Source of the DNA: Oceanispirochaeta sp. M1
GTDB lineage: Bacteria; Spirochaetota; Spirochaetia; DSM-2461
Length of the DNA stretch: 64,000 nucleotides
Reading direction: 5' to 3'
Assembly (NCBI RefSeq): GCF_003346715.1
Contig: NZ_QQPQ01000017.1
Coordinates: 1-64,000, forward strand
A model generated the notes under the pieces. That model was given only the letters and a program-made list of their open reading frames with translations. It had not been told where the DNA came from and made no database searches. The translations under genes were made by a program, and so were the position numbers. Within the stretch, counting starts at the first letter, position 1, and every line of letters starts with the position of its first letter. Below are positions 1-8,022 of this stretch, in pieces.

Positions 1-186
1 GATCATTCTCTGAAGATAGCAGGAAGGAATACTTCTATCTTTTCGGATTCCGCAAGAAGTGAGATCCATAATCGATCAGAAGGGATTAACAGGCAGGTTA
101 ATAAAATCTGTTATCAGGCATTGATCAGCGGAGCAATTAGTAAACGCGAAATTATCGATTCAAAAGACCTTCCCTTCCCCCAATGA
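1..186 (+). CDS. 3' end of an unidentified gene (partial)
   Basis: Reading frame 1 is open from the first base to a TGA at 184-186 and gives 61 residues of a protein whose start lies outside the window. The segment is hydrophilic and ends in a short Leu-Pro-Phe-Pro-Gln tail. The stretch reading ALISGAISKREIID recalls the short C-terminal helix of some ImmA/IrrE-type or XRE-linked proteins, but this is only a visual resemblance. No function is assigned. The gene is convergent with the lipoprotein gene that ends at 281. Confidence 0.4.
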   Translation, partial: DHSLKIAGRNTSIFSDSARSEIHNRSEGINRQVNKICYQALISGAISKREIIDSKDLPFPQ

Positions 187-280
187 AATTGACTCTATGA
201 TTTTCCATTGGTCGTCAGTTGGTAATGCAGTGTGTTCACATTCTGCAGAGCTGACTGTCGAGTGGTGGAAACCAAGCTTG

Positions 281-1312
281 TCAGGTGGTGGAAGTGCTGG
301 CGGGCGGGTAACAGCTTGGAATAATAACTTCAGTTAATTCAGTGCAATTTTGAAAGCTTGAATGTCTTATTCGTGTGACTCCTTCAGGAATGTTTAGCTT
401 GGTTATGCTTGTGCAATTCATGAATGACATGGGTCCTATTCCTGCAAGATCATACCCCATCAGCTGGGAAATAGGGGTTACTTCTCCACTGAGTGTTTCA
501 TCACAATCTACAGTTTCCATTGTCATCGTTGCCCCAATGGATCTATATTTGATGCCTTTAAAAAACACACCCGGAGTTATCATATTTCCATAAATGGCAT
601 AGAGCACAATATCGCTGTCACTGACAACTAAGCTGTCACCCTCCATGTAATCTGTGCCGCTTTTATCTGCAGCCGTGTTCCAGCATACAAAGAGATTTAA
701 TCCCTCTGCCAGACTGCCCGGATTTCCCAGGATGGTGATGCTCTCACCCGTGGAATATACTGTTGAATCGCCGGGAGCTGTTCCGGCATCATTTCCATTG
801 CTATTGTAGGTGATGCTGTGTTCCGTGGCAGCTGCAATTGGTGTCTCATTCGTATTGCTTGTATCACTCGTACTTGCCGTTACATCGGGATTCCCGTCAC
901 CATCTGTATCGATCCCTGTAACTGTTCCATCGTCGCTGACAATGACTGTCCCTGCTGTTCCGCTGCCATCTTTGGCAGTATTCAGAGTACTCGTACCTGT
1001 TGCCGAGACGATGAGGTAGAAATCAACAATTCCATCGTTGTTAAAGTCCAGAGCATAGATTCCTGTAGATGGGTTGGATTCACTTTCAACAAGGGGGACA
1101 TCAACGGTACCATCACCATCTAAATCCAATCCCTTTTCTTCCTCCGTCATGACCATATCGACCAGGACGCTCTTTCCGTCTGTATCCAGGAGTTTCACTT
1201 TTGTTTCGCCGTTTAAATCTATCCGTTCCAGTTCAGAAATCAGGTTGCTGCATCCTGCCAGGATCAACAGAAATGATAATATCAGTATTACTTTCGATTG
1301 TATTTTTTTCAT
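281..1312 (-). CDS. Surface lipoprotein with Asp-rich calcium-type repeats and a short BspA-like LRR tail
   Basis: The 343-residue product starts with a lipoprotein signal: a basic start, a hydrophobic core and the lipobox LAGC with Cys at residue 21. Residues about 60-145 carry three Asp-rich loops (DLDGDGTVDV, DFNNDGIVDF, DTDGDGNPDV) of the kind that bind calcium in thrombospondin-3 or dockerin-like repeats. Residues about 165-240 resemble an InlB/Listeria-Bacteroides B-repeat (ITYNSNG through VLYAIYG). The last 60 residues hold roughly two LRR_5 (BspA-type) units, the second of which ends abruptly in Ser/Thr/Pro. The BspA part is much shorter than usual, so the 3' end may be truncated. It lies 17 bp downstream of the barrel gene and probably shares its transcript. 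An envelope-anchored adhesion or scaffold role is inferred. Confidence 0.75.
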   Translation of the reverse strand: MKKIQSKVILILSFLLILAGCSNLISELERIDLNGETKVKLLDTDGKSVLVDMVMTEEEKGLDLDGDGTVDVPLVESESNPSTGIYALDFNNDGIVDFYLIVSATGTSTLNTAKDGSGTAGTVIVSDDGTVTGIDTDGDGNPDVTASTSDTSNTNETPIAAATEHSITYNSNGNDAGTAPGDSTVYSTGESITILGNPGSLAEGLNLFVCWNTAADKSGTDYMEGDSLVVSDSDIVLYAIYGNMITPGVFFKGIKYRSIGATMTMETVDCDETLSGEVTPISQLMGYDLAGIGPMSFMNCTSITKLNIPEGVTRIRHSSFQNCTELTEVIIPSCYPPASTSTT

Positions 1313-1329
1313 GAATTTTTCCCTTTTAT

Positions 1330-1872
1330 TTAGAATCTGAGACTCATACCCAGTTGGGCTCCCAGGGTGCTGCCGGTATTTTCATCCTCAAAGAAGTAAA
1401 TCCAGGAGGGCCGGATGTAAACGGCAATATTGTCATTGAGATTGTAGGAGGTTTTTATGCTGATCCGACCTGCTGTATCCAGAAAATAATCAACACTGTT
1501 GTTTCCGGTTCGATAAACATCACCATAGGCTATGTGATTTATGATTCCGATGCCCAGTTCGGGAATAATCTCTATATCCTTAGTGGCATGAAAGGTATAA
1601 GCGAGTCCTGTAAAAAGGGGAACATCAATAAAGAAGTCAACCCATGTCGTTTTAGACTGGCATTTATTAACTTCTGCAGAGGCGAAAAAAATAAGATCGT
1701 CCTCAAAGCCCGGGCTTACATTTATCTGAAACCCGGTGCCGAAAGAGAATCCTGCATAATTTCCGTAATCACCCAGGGGCAAGCCGAACTGCACCCCTGC
1801 ATCGATTGAATTCAGGGCATTGAGAGACATAGTGGATATAAGAAGTAACATAGCAAATAGACTTTTTTTCAT
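1330..1872 (-). CDS. Small outer-membrane beta-barrel protein
   Basis: The 180-residue protein begins with a typical Sec signal (MKKSLFAMLLLISTMSLNA) followed by alternating polar and hydrophobic segments. It ends in a terminal phenylalanine (GMSLRF), as expected for an outer-membrane barrel. The start at 1872 is preferred over an in-frame ATG at 1902 because the signal peptide begins here and GGGAG (complement of 1885-1889) sits about 12 nt upstream. The lipoprotein gene follows directly. No specific family is recognised; it resembles the OmpW/OprF-barrel size class. A structural or porin-like role is inferred. Confidence 0.7.
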   Translation of the reverse strand: MKKSLFAMLLLISTMSLNALNSIDAGVQFGLPLGDYGNYAGFSFGTGFQINVSPGFEDDLIFFASAEVNKCQSKTTWVDFFIDVPLFTGLAYTFHATKDIEIIPELGIGIINHIAYGDVYRTGNNSVDYFLDTAGRISIKTSYNLNDNIAVYIRPSWIYFFEDENTGSTLGAQLGMSLRF

Positions 1873-2029
1873 TTGTATTCGATTCTCCCAGGAAATGAAC
1901 ATTGTTAGTTCTCTAATCTAAGAGCGAAAAGTTCTGCCCACAACTATCCCTTGGAATAGGTTTCAGTTTTTTAATGAGGATTTAAGATAAAAAATCAAAT
2001 AAACTATAATGAAGGGAAGGGCCATTCAT

Positions 2030-2161
2030 ATGTTCTTAATCTTGACCCTTTTAATCGTATTTGACGGAGATTTCTCTTCTGATCCAATATATGTTCTCAA
2101 AAAAGTAATTTTGACAAAATTAAAGATATGTAATAATAACATTCCCATTAAAGGATATTAA
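2030..2161 (+). CDS. Possible small hydrophobic peptide (43 aa)
   Basis: An ATG at 2030 is preceded by a purine-rich AAGGGAAGGG with reasonable spacing and opens a 43-codon frame ending TAA at 2159-2161. The N-terminus (MFLILTLLIVF) is hydrophobic and the rest is Lys/Asn-rich. It lies in AT-rich DNA where chance ORFs of this size are common, so it may be spurious. Confidence 0.15.
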   Translation: MFLILTLLIVFDGDFSSDPIYVLKKVILTKLKICNNNIPIKGY

Positions 2162-2289
2162 AGTATTATTTCTTTTCTGTATAAGTATTAAGTATTTATT
2201 ATGATTTCTTAAACAGTTTGAAAAACCCTTCCATCTCTCAATCATAAAACTTTAAAAGTAAGAATATCAGACAATAGGGTAAAAAGCCC

Positions 2290-2316
2290 TTTACAAATAT
2301 CGGATTGTGGTATTAT
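2290..2316 (+). promoter_or_regulatory. Probable promoter of the transaldolase operon
   Basis: TTTACA at 2290-2295 is followed after 15 bp by TATTAT at 2311-2316, about 50 bp ahead of the start codon. The 15-bp spacer is shorter than ideal; TATCAT at 2314-2319 would give 18 bp. An ACAATACAACA string lies just downstream and recurs near the GntR gene at 13591. Confidence 0.4.
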
Positions 2317-2365
2317 CATACAATACAACAAACGCAAATAAGTTTAAAGAAAACAGGAGATAAAT

Positions 2366-3442
2366 ATGAGTAATATGAGTCCAATGAAAAAATCAGTGTC
2401 CATCTGTGATATGGAAGTCTGGAACGATTCCTGTTCTATCGAAGAGCTGGAATATGCCATCGGCCACGGAGCCTCCGGAGCGACTACCAACCCCGTTATT
2501 GTTCTTAATGTTCTAAAGAAAGAAATGCACCTCTGGCAGGGTAGAATTAAAGAACTTATCAAAGAAATGCCCACTGCTTCAGAAGTGGATATATCCTGGA
2601 AGCTGATTGAAGAGATGGCCGTAAAGGGTGCTGATGTTCTGAAACCTGTTTTTGATGAAACTAAGGGTAAGAAGGGTAGAATCTCCATTCAGACAAATGC
2701 CCAGCTCTATAGAGATGCAGAAGCCATGACAGCTCAGGCTGTTCAGTTTAATAAACTGGCTTCTAATATGATGGTTAAAATGCCTGCAACCGCTGCCGGA
2801 ATTAAAGCCTTTGAAGAGGCTACATACCAGGGTGTCAACATCAACGCCACTGTAAGTTTTACTGTTCCTCAGGCTGTTGCCGTGGGTGAAGCAGTAGAGC
2901 GCGGATTGAAAAGAAGAGAAGCCGAAGGGAAAGATGTTTCAAACATGACTCCCGTATGTACCATCATGGTGGGGCGTCTGGATGACTGGCTCAAAATTGT
3001 TGCGGCTAAAGAAGGCATTATTACCAACCCCGGAACTCTGGACTGGGCTGGTGTGGCTGCTTTCAAGGAAGCCTATAAGATCTATAAAGAAAAGGGATTC
3101 AGAACCAGACTCCTCTCTGCAGCCTACAGAAACCATCTGCACTGGTCACAGTTGATCGGTGATGACATTGTTCAGACAATTCCCGGAGGATGGCAGAAAA
3201 AGTTTAACAACTGTGATGTTCCTGTAGAAGTTACAATTGATAAACCCGTTGATCCTGCAATTCTGGAAGAACTTCACAAGAAGTTCCCCGATTTTACTAA
3301 AGCCTATGAAGCTTACGGCCTGAAACATGAAGAGTTTGTAACCTATGGTGCCACTTCAAGAACCCTCAGAGGATTCCTGGCTGGATATACCGAACTGCTG
3401 TCTGTTGTAAGGGACTTTATGGTTCCCAATCCCGACGCATAA
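2366..3442 (+). CDS. Transaldolase-family protein
   Basis: The 358-residue protein has a class I transaldolase fold signature: GATTNPVI near residue 38-45 and the Schiff-base lysine in MVKMPAT (Lys138). Transaldolases transfer dihydroxyacetone units between sugar phosphates through a lysine Schiff base; some members of the family are simple aldolases. AGGAG lies about 7 nt before the ATG. It heads a same-strand set with an acylating aldehyde dehydrogenase and a carboxyltransferase, followed by the inositol operon. The context hints at a dedicated catabolic aldolase rather than the pentose-phosphate enzyme, perhaps filling the slot of the missing IolJ. That assignment is inference; ordinary transaldolase activity or the sulfo-sugar transaldolase type are alternatives. 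Confidence 0.85.
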   Translation: MSNMSPMKKSVSICDMEVWNDSCSIEELEYAIGHGASGATTNPVIVLNVLKKEMHLWQGRIKELIKEMPTASEVDISWKLIEEMAVKGADVLKPVFDETKGKKGRISIQTNAQLYRDAEAMTAQAVQFNKLASNMMVKMPATAAGIKAFEEATYQGVNINATVSFTVPQAVAVGEAVERGLKRREAEGKDVSNMTPVCTIMVGRLDDWLKIVAAKEGIITNPGTLDWAGVAAFKEAYKIYKEKGFRTRLLSAAYRNHLHWSQLIGDDIVQTIPGGWQKKFNNCDVPVEVTIDKPVDPAILEELHKKFPDFTKAYEAYGLKHEEFVTYGATSRTLRGFLAGYTELLSVVRDFMVPNPDA

Positions 3443-3473
3443 TAATCAGGGGGAGAAATCCCCTTGTTTGGGT

Positions 3474-3521
3474 AATCAATAGGATAATCAATAGGATAAT
3501 CAATAGGATAATCAATAGGAT
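3474..3521 (+). repeat. Four perfect tandem copies of a 12-bp unit
   Basis: The unit AATCAATAGGAT is repeated exactly four times (3474-3485, 3486-3497, 3498-3509, 3510-3521), starting 31 bp after the transaldolase stop and ending 15 bp before the next start codon. The SD AGAAGGA (3523-3529) follows at once. The permuted 12-mer AATAGGATAATC occurs once more at 8011-8022. Confidence 0.95.
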
Positions 3522-3536
3522 AAGAAGGAATATAAT

Positions 3537-4916
3537 ATGTCAGAATATATCAGTAAATTAATGGATAGAGCCCGTGCGGCTCAGAAACAGATAGAGTTTT
3601 TCAGCCAGGAACAGGTTGATAATATGTGCGAGAGAATCGCCTGGGCTACAATTCAGGAAGATTTTGCACAGAAAATTGCAGAGTTCGCCTTTGAAGAAAC
3701 TCAGATGGGTGATGTCTCCAGTAAATACGGGAAGATGATGAATAAGGTCCGGGGCGGCTGGTTCGATATGAAAGGTGAAAAGTCCACTGGAGTTATTGAG
3801 GAAAACAAGGCTCTGGGGCTTATTAAGATTGCCAAACCTGTCGGTGTTATCGGGGCTCTTGTTCCCTGTACCAATTGTGAAGCAACTGAGGTTCTTAAGG
3901 CAATGAGTGCCATTAAGACAAGAAATGCCATCATCCTGGCTCCCCATCCACGTGCCCGAAAAACAAACGAAATTGTCGTTAATAAAATGAGAGAGGCTCT
4001 GGAAGCCGGAGGTTACCCTGCCGATCTTATTATTCATATGGATGAAGTCACCATGGATAACTCTCAGGATCTCATGGAGCAGTGTGACCTTATACTGGCC
4101 ACCGGTGGTGGAGGTCTTGTAAAGGCAGCCTATTCCAGCGGTACTCCCGCCTACGGTGTAGGTGCGGGTAATGCAGTAACCATCGTTGATGACACTCAGG
4201 ATATGGCCGTTGTCGCTGATAAAATTAAACGTTCAAAAACCTTTGACCAGGCTACAAGCTGTTCAGCTGAGAATGCCTGTCTTATTCAGGATACTATTTA
4301 CAACACTTTTGTTGCTGCTCTTCAGGATGAAGGCGGATACCTTTGTGATGAGGATGAGAAGAATAAACTCCAGACTGCTCTGTGGCCTGACGGTGTTCAC
4401 CTCAACAGAGATGTAGTTGCCCAGCCAGCCGCTAAGATTGCCAGGATTGCCGGAATTGATCTTCCTGAAGACCGTTGTTTTTTCTTTGTAGAAGAGAGCG
4501 GAATCGGTGCAGATTTCCCCTTCTCCGGTGAAAAACTTTCTGTTGTTACAGCTGTATATAAATGGGACAATTTTGACAATGCCGTACAGATGGTGAACGA
4601 TATAACCAACTTCTCCGGTGCAGGTCACTCCTGTGGAATCCACAGCTCCAATGAAGAGCGGGTTATGCAGCTTTCCGAACAGGTAAAAGTTTCACGAGTT
4701 ATGGTAAATCAGCCCCAGTGTCTCGCCAACAGCGGTGCCTGGACAAATGGAATGCCTATGACATTAACCCTGGGTTGCGGAACCTGGGGAGGAAATATCT
4801 CAAGCGAAAATATCACCTGGAAACATCTGATGAACACAACCTGGGTCTCCTCTCCTATCGCCAACCGACAGCCTGATGACAAGGAGTTATTCAGTGAGCA
4901 AGTCAGAAAAGGCTGA
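3537..4916 (+). CDS. CoA-acylating-type aldehyde dehydrogenase
   Basis: The 459-residue protein belongs to the aldehyde dehydrogenase superfamily, in the group with EutE, the AdhE N-terminal domain and sulfoacetaldehyde dehydrogenase SauS. The catalytic cysteine is in ATSCSAEN (Cys242). KPVGVIGALVPCTN and the glycine-rich ATGGGGLVKAAYSSG fit the cofactor-binding region. Known members oxidise an aldehyde with NAD(P)+ and CoA to an acyl-CoA. Sitting between a transaldolase-family protein and a carboxyltransferase, it could convert a semialdehyde (for example malonate semialdehyde from inositol) to its CoA ester; this is inference. The AGAAGGA site and tandem repeats precede the ATG. The coding end overlaps the next gene's start. 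Confidence 0.85.
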   Translation: MSEYISKLMDRARAAQKQIEFFSQEQVDNMCERIAWATIQEDFAQKIAEFAFEETQMGDVSSKYGKMMNKVRGGWFDMKGEKSTGVIEENKALGLIKIAKPVGVIGALVPCTNCEATEVLKAMSAIKTRNAIILAPHPRARKTNEIVVNKMREALEAGGYPADLIIHMDEVTMDNSQDLMEQCDLILATGGGGLVKAAYSSGTPAYGVGAGNAVTIVDDTQDMAVVADKIKRSKTFDQATSCSAENACLIQDTIYNTFVAALQDEGGYLCDEDEKNKLQTALWPDGVHLNRDVVAQPAAKIARIAGIDLPEDRCFFFVEESGIGADFPFSGEKLSVVTAVYKWDNFDNAVQMVNDITNFSGAGHSCGIHSSNEERVMQLSEQVKVSRVMVNQPQCLANSGAWTNGMPMTLTLGCGTWGGNISSENITWKHLMNTTWVSSPIANRQPDDKELFSEQVRKG

Positions 4917-6489
4917 TCAGGTTCCGGAACTTCCCAGAACTCACAGGGAGAGCCTGGCTCTCCTTGAGAAGATGCGGAAGTCCATGCTGGCCGGGGGTGG
5001 TGAAGACCGCCGGGCCAGACAGAGAGCCAAAGGAAAACATACGGCCCGCGAAAGAATCCATCTTCTTGTGGATGATGGCAGCTTTATTGAGAATCAGCCC
5101 TATGAGCTGAGCCGTATCGATGACTTCGGCATGGATAAAAAGAAAATCAGCGGTGATGGTGTAATAACCGGAAGCGCACTTATGGGGGGACGGCAGGTCT
5201 GGATGTCTTCTCAGGACTTTACTGTTCTGGGCGGATCTCTCGGGGAGCAGCATGCTTCCAAGATAGCCGGAACTCTGCAGATGGCTCTGAAGACTGGTAA
5301 ACCCTTTATTCAGATCAACGATTCAGGTGGAGCCCGTATTCAGGAAGGAGTTATGTCTCTGGAAGGATATGGAAGTATCTTCAGAGGCAATATCCTTGCT
5401 TCCGGAGTTATTCCCCAGATCAGTCTGATCATGGGGCCCTGTGCCGGTGGAGCCGCATATTCTCCTGCGCTGACTGACTTTGTATTTATGGTGGATAAAA
5501 CCAGCCATATGTATATAACAGGTCCCGATGTCATTAGGGCTGTGACAGGTGAAGATGTTAGCCATGAGACCCTTGGTGGTGCCGTGGCTCACAACAGCTT
5601 GAGTGGTAATGCCCACTTTAACTGCAGCAGTGAAGATGAGTGTCTACTTACAGTTAGTAAACTGCTCACCTTTATTCCTTCATCAAATAAGGAAACTCCT
5701 CCTGTTGTTGACAGTAAGGATGATCCTAACAGGGATACTTCGGATATTCTCCGGATTATCCCGGGACAGTCAAACAGACCCTATGATATTCGGGATATTA
5801 TTGCTTTGCTTTTTGATAAAGACTGTGAGTTTCTGGAAGTTCATAAGTATTTTGCCAGGAGTATGGTAGTCGGATTTTCCCGTCTGGGTGGAAGATCTGT
5901 AGGTGTTATCGGGAATCAGCCTAATGTGTTTGCCGGTGCTCTTAACAGAGATTCATCTGATAAGGCTGCCCGTTTTATCAGATTCTGTGATTCCTTCGGG
6001 ATTCCCATTGTTTCACTTGTTGATGTACCCGGATATATGCCCGGTACTGAACAGGAACATGGAGGCATCATCCGTCACGGAGCTAAACTGCTTTATGCTA
6101 TTGCAGAAGCAACGGTTCCCAAGCTGGCTCTTGTACTCCGAAAAGCCTATGGTGGCGCCTATATTGGAATGGCTTCCAAGGCTCTTGGATATGACCGTGT
6201 CCTCGCGCTGCCCATTGCAGAGATCGCAGTAATGGGTGCTTCAGGCGCTGCTAATATTATTTTCAGAAATGAAATTAAAGCAGCCAAAGATTCAGATCTT
6301 ATTCGTGAGATAAAGATGCATGAGTACCAGGAAAAGTTTATGAATCCCTTTTCTGCAGCTTCTCTTGGAATTGTGGACGATGTGGTTGCCCCTGAATCAG
6401 TGAGGAAGGAGCTTATCAGATCTATGGAAATGTGTGCGGATAAACAGGAAACCCTGCCGTATAAGAAACATGGAAATATACCGCTATGA
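4894..6489 (+). CDS. Carboxyltransferase subunit of a propionyl/methylmalonyl/malonyl-CoA type biotin enzyme
   Basis: The 531-residue protein has both carboxyltransferase halves: an N-terminal domain with GGARIQEGV and GPCAGGAAYSPALTDF, and a C-terminal domain with GRSVGVIGNQP, VDVPGYMPGTEQE and KAYGGAYIGM. This is the layout of PccB, MmdA and the transcarboxylase 12S subunit. It moves CO2 between an acyl-CoA and carboxybiotin. The start is placed at GTG 4894, with AAGGAG at 4881-4886, rather than the in-frame ATG at 4876 which has no SD; the start overlaps the dehydrogenase by 23 bp. No biotin carrier, biotin carboxylase or sodium-pump subunit is present here, so partners must be encoded elsewhere. 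Role with the dehydrogenase product is inferred. Confidence 0.88.
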   Translation: MSKSEKADQVPELPRTHRESLALLEKMRKSMLAGGGEDRRARQRAKGKHTARERIHLLVDDGSFIENQPYELSRIDDFGMDKKKISGDGVITGSALMGGRQVWMSSQDFTVLGGSLGEQHASKIAGTLQMALKTGKPFIQINDSGGARIQEGVMSLEGYGSIFRGNILASGVIPQISLIMGPCAGGAAYSPALTDFVFMVDKTSHMYITGPDVIRAVTGEDVSHETLGGAVAHNSLSGNAHFNCSSEDECLLTVSKLLTFIPSSNKETPPVVDSKDDPNRDTSDILRIIPGQSNRPYDIRDIIALLFDKDCEFLEVHKYFARSMVVGFSRLGGRSVGVIGNQPNVFAGALNRDSSDKAARFIRFCDSFGIPIVSLVDVPGYMPGTEQEHGGIIRHGAKLLYAIAEATVPKLALVLRKAYGGAYIGMASKALGYDRVLALPIAEIAVMGASGAANIIFRNEIKAAKDSDLIREIKMHEYQEKFMNPFSAASLGIVDDVVAPESVRKELIRSMEMCADKQETLPYKKHGNIPL

Positions 6490-6626
6490 TGTTTATAAAA
6501 AGATTAAGAGATAAGAATCGAAATAAGAATAGTTTTGCAGCAGAAGCAAATGATGTCCGATATGTTCCCGAGCATGTGCCCGGAATATATTCAGATGCTT
6601 CTGTATGGACTCAAAGAAAGAAGTAG
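6489..6626 (+). CDS. 45-aa small protein coupled to the carboxyltransferase gene
   Basis: The ATG at 6489 overlaps the carboxyltransferase stop as TGATG, and the frame runs 45 codons to TAG at 6624-6626. The peptide begins strongly basic (MFIKRLRDKNRNKN) and has a Tyr/Pro/Val-rich middle (VRYVPEHVPGIYSD); it has no membrane span. The tight overlap and its position just before a terminator support it being the last gene of the operon. Some biotin-dependent decarboxylases carry very small accessory subunits, which makes that a possible role, but no sequence match is recognised. Confidence 0.5.
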   Translation: MFIKRLRDKNRNKNSFAAEANDVRYVPEHVPGIYSDASVWTQRKK

Positions 6627-6649
6627 GATAACCCTTTTTTCCTGATCCG

Positions 6650-6687
6650 GCCCGATCCCTTTTAACCGGGGGATCGGGCATTTTTTA
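6650..6687 (+). terminator. Rho-independent terminator of the transaldolase operon
   Basis: A perfect 10-bp stem, GCCCGATCCC (6650-6659) with GGGATCGGGC (6670-6679), is followed by A and a run of six T. It lies 24 bp after the small ORF. Confidence 0.95.
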
Positions 6688-6728
6688 TCTCATAGTAATA
6701 TAGCAATTTCCTGTACAGAGCTGAGAAC

Positions 6729-6742
6729 TGCAAACGTTTGTA
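6729..6742. promoter_or_regulatory. LacI-type operator (upstream copy)
   Basis: TGCAAACGTTTGTA is a near-perfect 14-bp palindrome around a central CG, the classic LacI/GalR-family operator form. It lies about 260 bp upstream of the LacI-family start, and a second related site is at 6930. Two sites suggest looping and autoregulation. Confidence 0.65.
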
Positions 6743-6890
6743 TTTATTCTTCCTTTCGTGCATTGATTCACTCTTTATTTTTTTAATTCCAACAGTCAGT
6801 TTTTATCTTTTAATTGATAGAAAAATATATTTTAAATACATGTATGGTATGTATATAGATGTGTAACTAGAAATGAGGTAATAATAAAAC

Positions 6891-6917
6891 TTGACAATAC
6901 AATAGTTTCAGTATAAT
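6891..6917 (+). promoter_or_regulatory. Promoter of the LacI-family regulator
   Basis: TTGACA at 6891-6896 and TATAAT at 6912-6917 are both consensus, with a 15-bp spacer (TAATAA at 6914 would give 17). The downstream operator at 6930 would cover the transcription start region. Confidence 0.65.
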
Positions 6918-6929
6918 AATCATAGTTAA

Positions 6930-6943
6930 TGACAACGTTTGCA
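6930..6943. promoter_or_regulatory. LacI-type operator (downstream copy)
   Basis: TGACAACGTTTGCA matches the upstream site around the AACGTTTG core, with two mismatches in the left half. It lies 13 bp after the -10 element, so a bound repressor would block initiation. Confidence 0.6.
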
Positions 6944-6990
6944 AAGAATTGCAAGATATCCATTGTCTAAGATTATTTATTGAGGGTTTA

Positions 6991-8010
6991 ATGAAACAGG
7001 TCACCATTAAAGATATTGCAGAAATAGCAGGAGTCAGTTTCTCTACAGTCTCCCGTTGTCTCAATGACAGTTCTTTAGTGTCTGATAAAACAAAGTCCAA
7101 GGTGAACAAAATTGCAGATGACCTGGGTTTTGAGTTTAATGCCGGTGCAAGAAGTATGATTACAAGCCGGGCCGGAACAGTCGGTATTATCATGCCTGAG
7201 CAGTACAAAGAATCTAATGTAAACGTCTATCACAGTATGCTGATGAACAAACTCCGTACGAGTCTGGAAAAGGCTGATATGGATCTGATCGTTTCCCATC
7301 AGCAGAATCATTATTCCGGTCAGAATAATATTATCCGGCTGGTAACAAGAAACAAGGTTGATGGTCTGATCATTCTGCTGGAAGATCTCAGTGAAGAGAG
7401 CTGCGAGTTTCTTGAGAAAAAATCGGTCCCCTTTGTATGCATTCACTATCCTCCTGGAAAAGTGGTGCAGGACCAGGACGTGGTTTATACAGATCACTAT
7501 ATGGGGGGACGTCTTGTAGCAGAGCATCTGCTGAAAAAAGGCAATCAGACATTTGTCCTTATTGCAGAGGAAGAGAAGCATCTGGAGTACAGACAGAGAG
7601 AAGACGGATTCTGCGACACAATTGAAAAGGCCGGATTCACGGTAAATCGATATTACAGTGATTCCTCATTTGATGCTGCCAGGGCTGTTGTCAGTTCAAA
7701 TATCGAAGAGATCAAAGAGTATGACGCACTGTTCGGCTCCAATGATCTGATGGCCCTGGGTGCTATGCAGGCTATGAGGGATGCAGGAATGATAATGCCT
7801 GCTGATATGTCTGTTGTCGGTTATGACGACACCGAATTCTGTCTTTATAATAATCCGGGGCTTACATCAATTCATCAGCCTCGGGAAGAGCTGGCTCATA
7901 TATCCTGTGACCGCCTTTTTATGCAGATTGAGAAAATGAAGAATGGGGAACAGCTGCTGAAGAAAAGAATCAGCATACAGCCCGTTCTTGTACCACGTGA
8001 ATCATCCTGA
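6991..8010 (+). CDS. LacI-family regulator, probably of the inositol operon
   Basis: The 339-residue protein has an N-terminal LacI helix-turn-helix (VTIKDIAEIAGVSFSTVSRCLN) followed by a periplasmic-binding-protein-like sensor domain (GTVGIIMPEQ, GLIILLED, SVVGYDDTEF). The start at 6991 is chosen because the HTH normally begins two to four residues after the initiator and GAGGG (6982-6986) precedes it; the in-frame ATG at 6949 would add 14 residues and cover the promoter region. It is followed after 91 bp by iolB on the same strand, so inositol or a breakdown product is the likely effector. Operators ahead of its own gene suggest autoregulation. Confidence 0.88.
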   Translation: MKQVTIKDIAEIAGVSFSTVSRCLNDSSLVSDKTKSKVNKIADDLGFEFNAGARSMITSRAGTVGIIMPEQYKESNVNVYHSMLMNKLRTSLEKADMDLIVSHQQNHYSGQNNIIRLVTRNKVDGLIILLEDLSEESCEFLEKKSVPFVCIHYPPGKVVQDQDVVYTDHYMGGRLVAEHLLKKGNQTFVLIAEEEKHLEYRQREDGFCDTIEKAGFTVNRYYSDSSFDAARAVVSSNIEEIKEYDALFGSNDLMALGAMQAMRDAGMIMPADMSVVGYDDTEFCLYNNPGLTSIHQPREELAHISCDRLFMQIEKMKNGEQLLKKRISIQPVLVPRESS

Positions 8011-8022
8011 AATAGGATAATC
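8011..8022 (+). repeat. Single copy of the 12-bp unit seen at 3474-3521
   Basis: AATAGGATAATC directly follows the regulator stop codon and is identical to the permuted unit of the tandem repeat ahead of the aldehyde dehydrogenase. Both instances lie just after a stop codon. Confidence 0.7.

Larger units (their letters stand above)
1873..2365. other. AT-rich intergenic region before the transaldolase operon
   Basis: This is a divergent spacer of about 490 bp. It is very AT-rich in its second half and should hold promoters for the barrel/lipoprotein pair (minus) and the transaldolase operon (plus). A possible 43-codon ORF at 2030-2161 and a probable promoter at 2290-2316 are listed separately. 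No RNA gene or clear repeat is visible. Confidence 0.5.
6627..6990. other. Control region of the inositol regulator
   Basis: After the terminator the spacer holds two LacI-type operator candidates (6729-6742 and 6930-6943) flanking a promoter at 6891-6917. The rest is AT-rich with no further ORF or RNA structure seen. Confidence 0.6.

Noticed and set aside
120-230. Minus-strand frame reading ALPTDDQWKIIESISLG, which resembles the start of an IS5-type transposase (LTDEQW...).
   Set aside because: The match is only a few residues, the frame stops soon after and no terminal repeats or target duplication are visible.
4876-4893. ATG at 4876 as start of the carboxyltransferase.
   Set aside because: It has no SD, while GTG at 4894 has AAGGAG at ideal spacing.
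2366-6489. Assignment of the first operon to sulfoquinovose or sulfoacetaldehyde breakdown, because of the transaldolase and SauS-like dehydrogenase.
   Set aside because: No sulfo-sugar isomerase, sulfolactaldehyde enzyme, sulfoacetate exporter or glycosidase is nearby; the adjacent inositol genes fit better.
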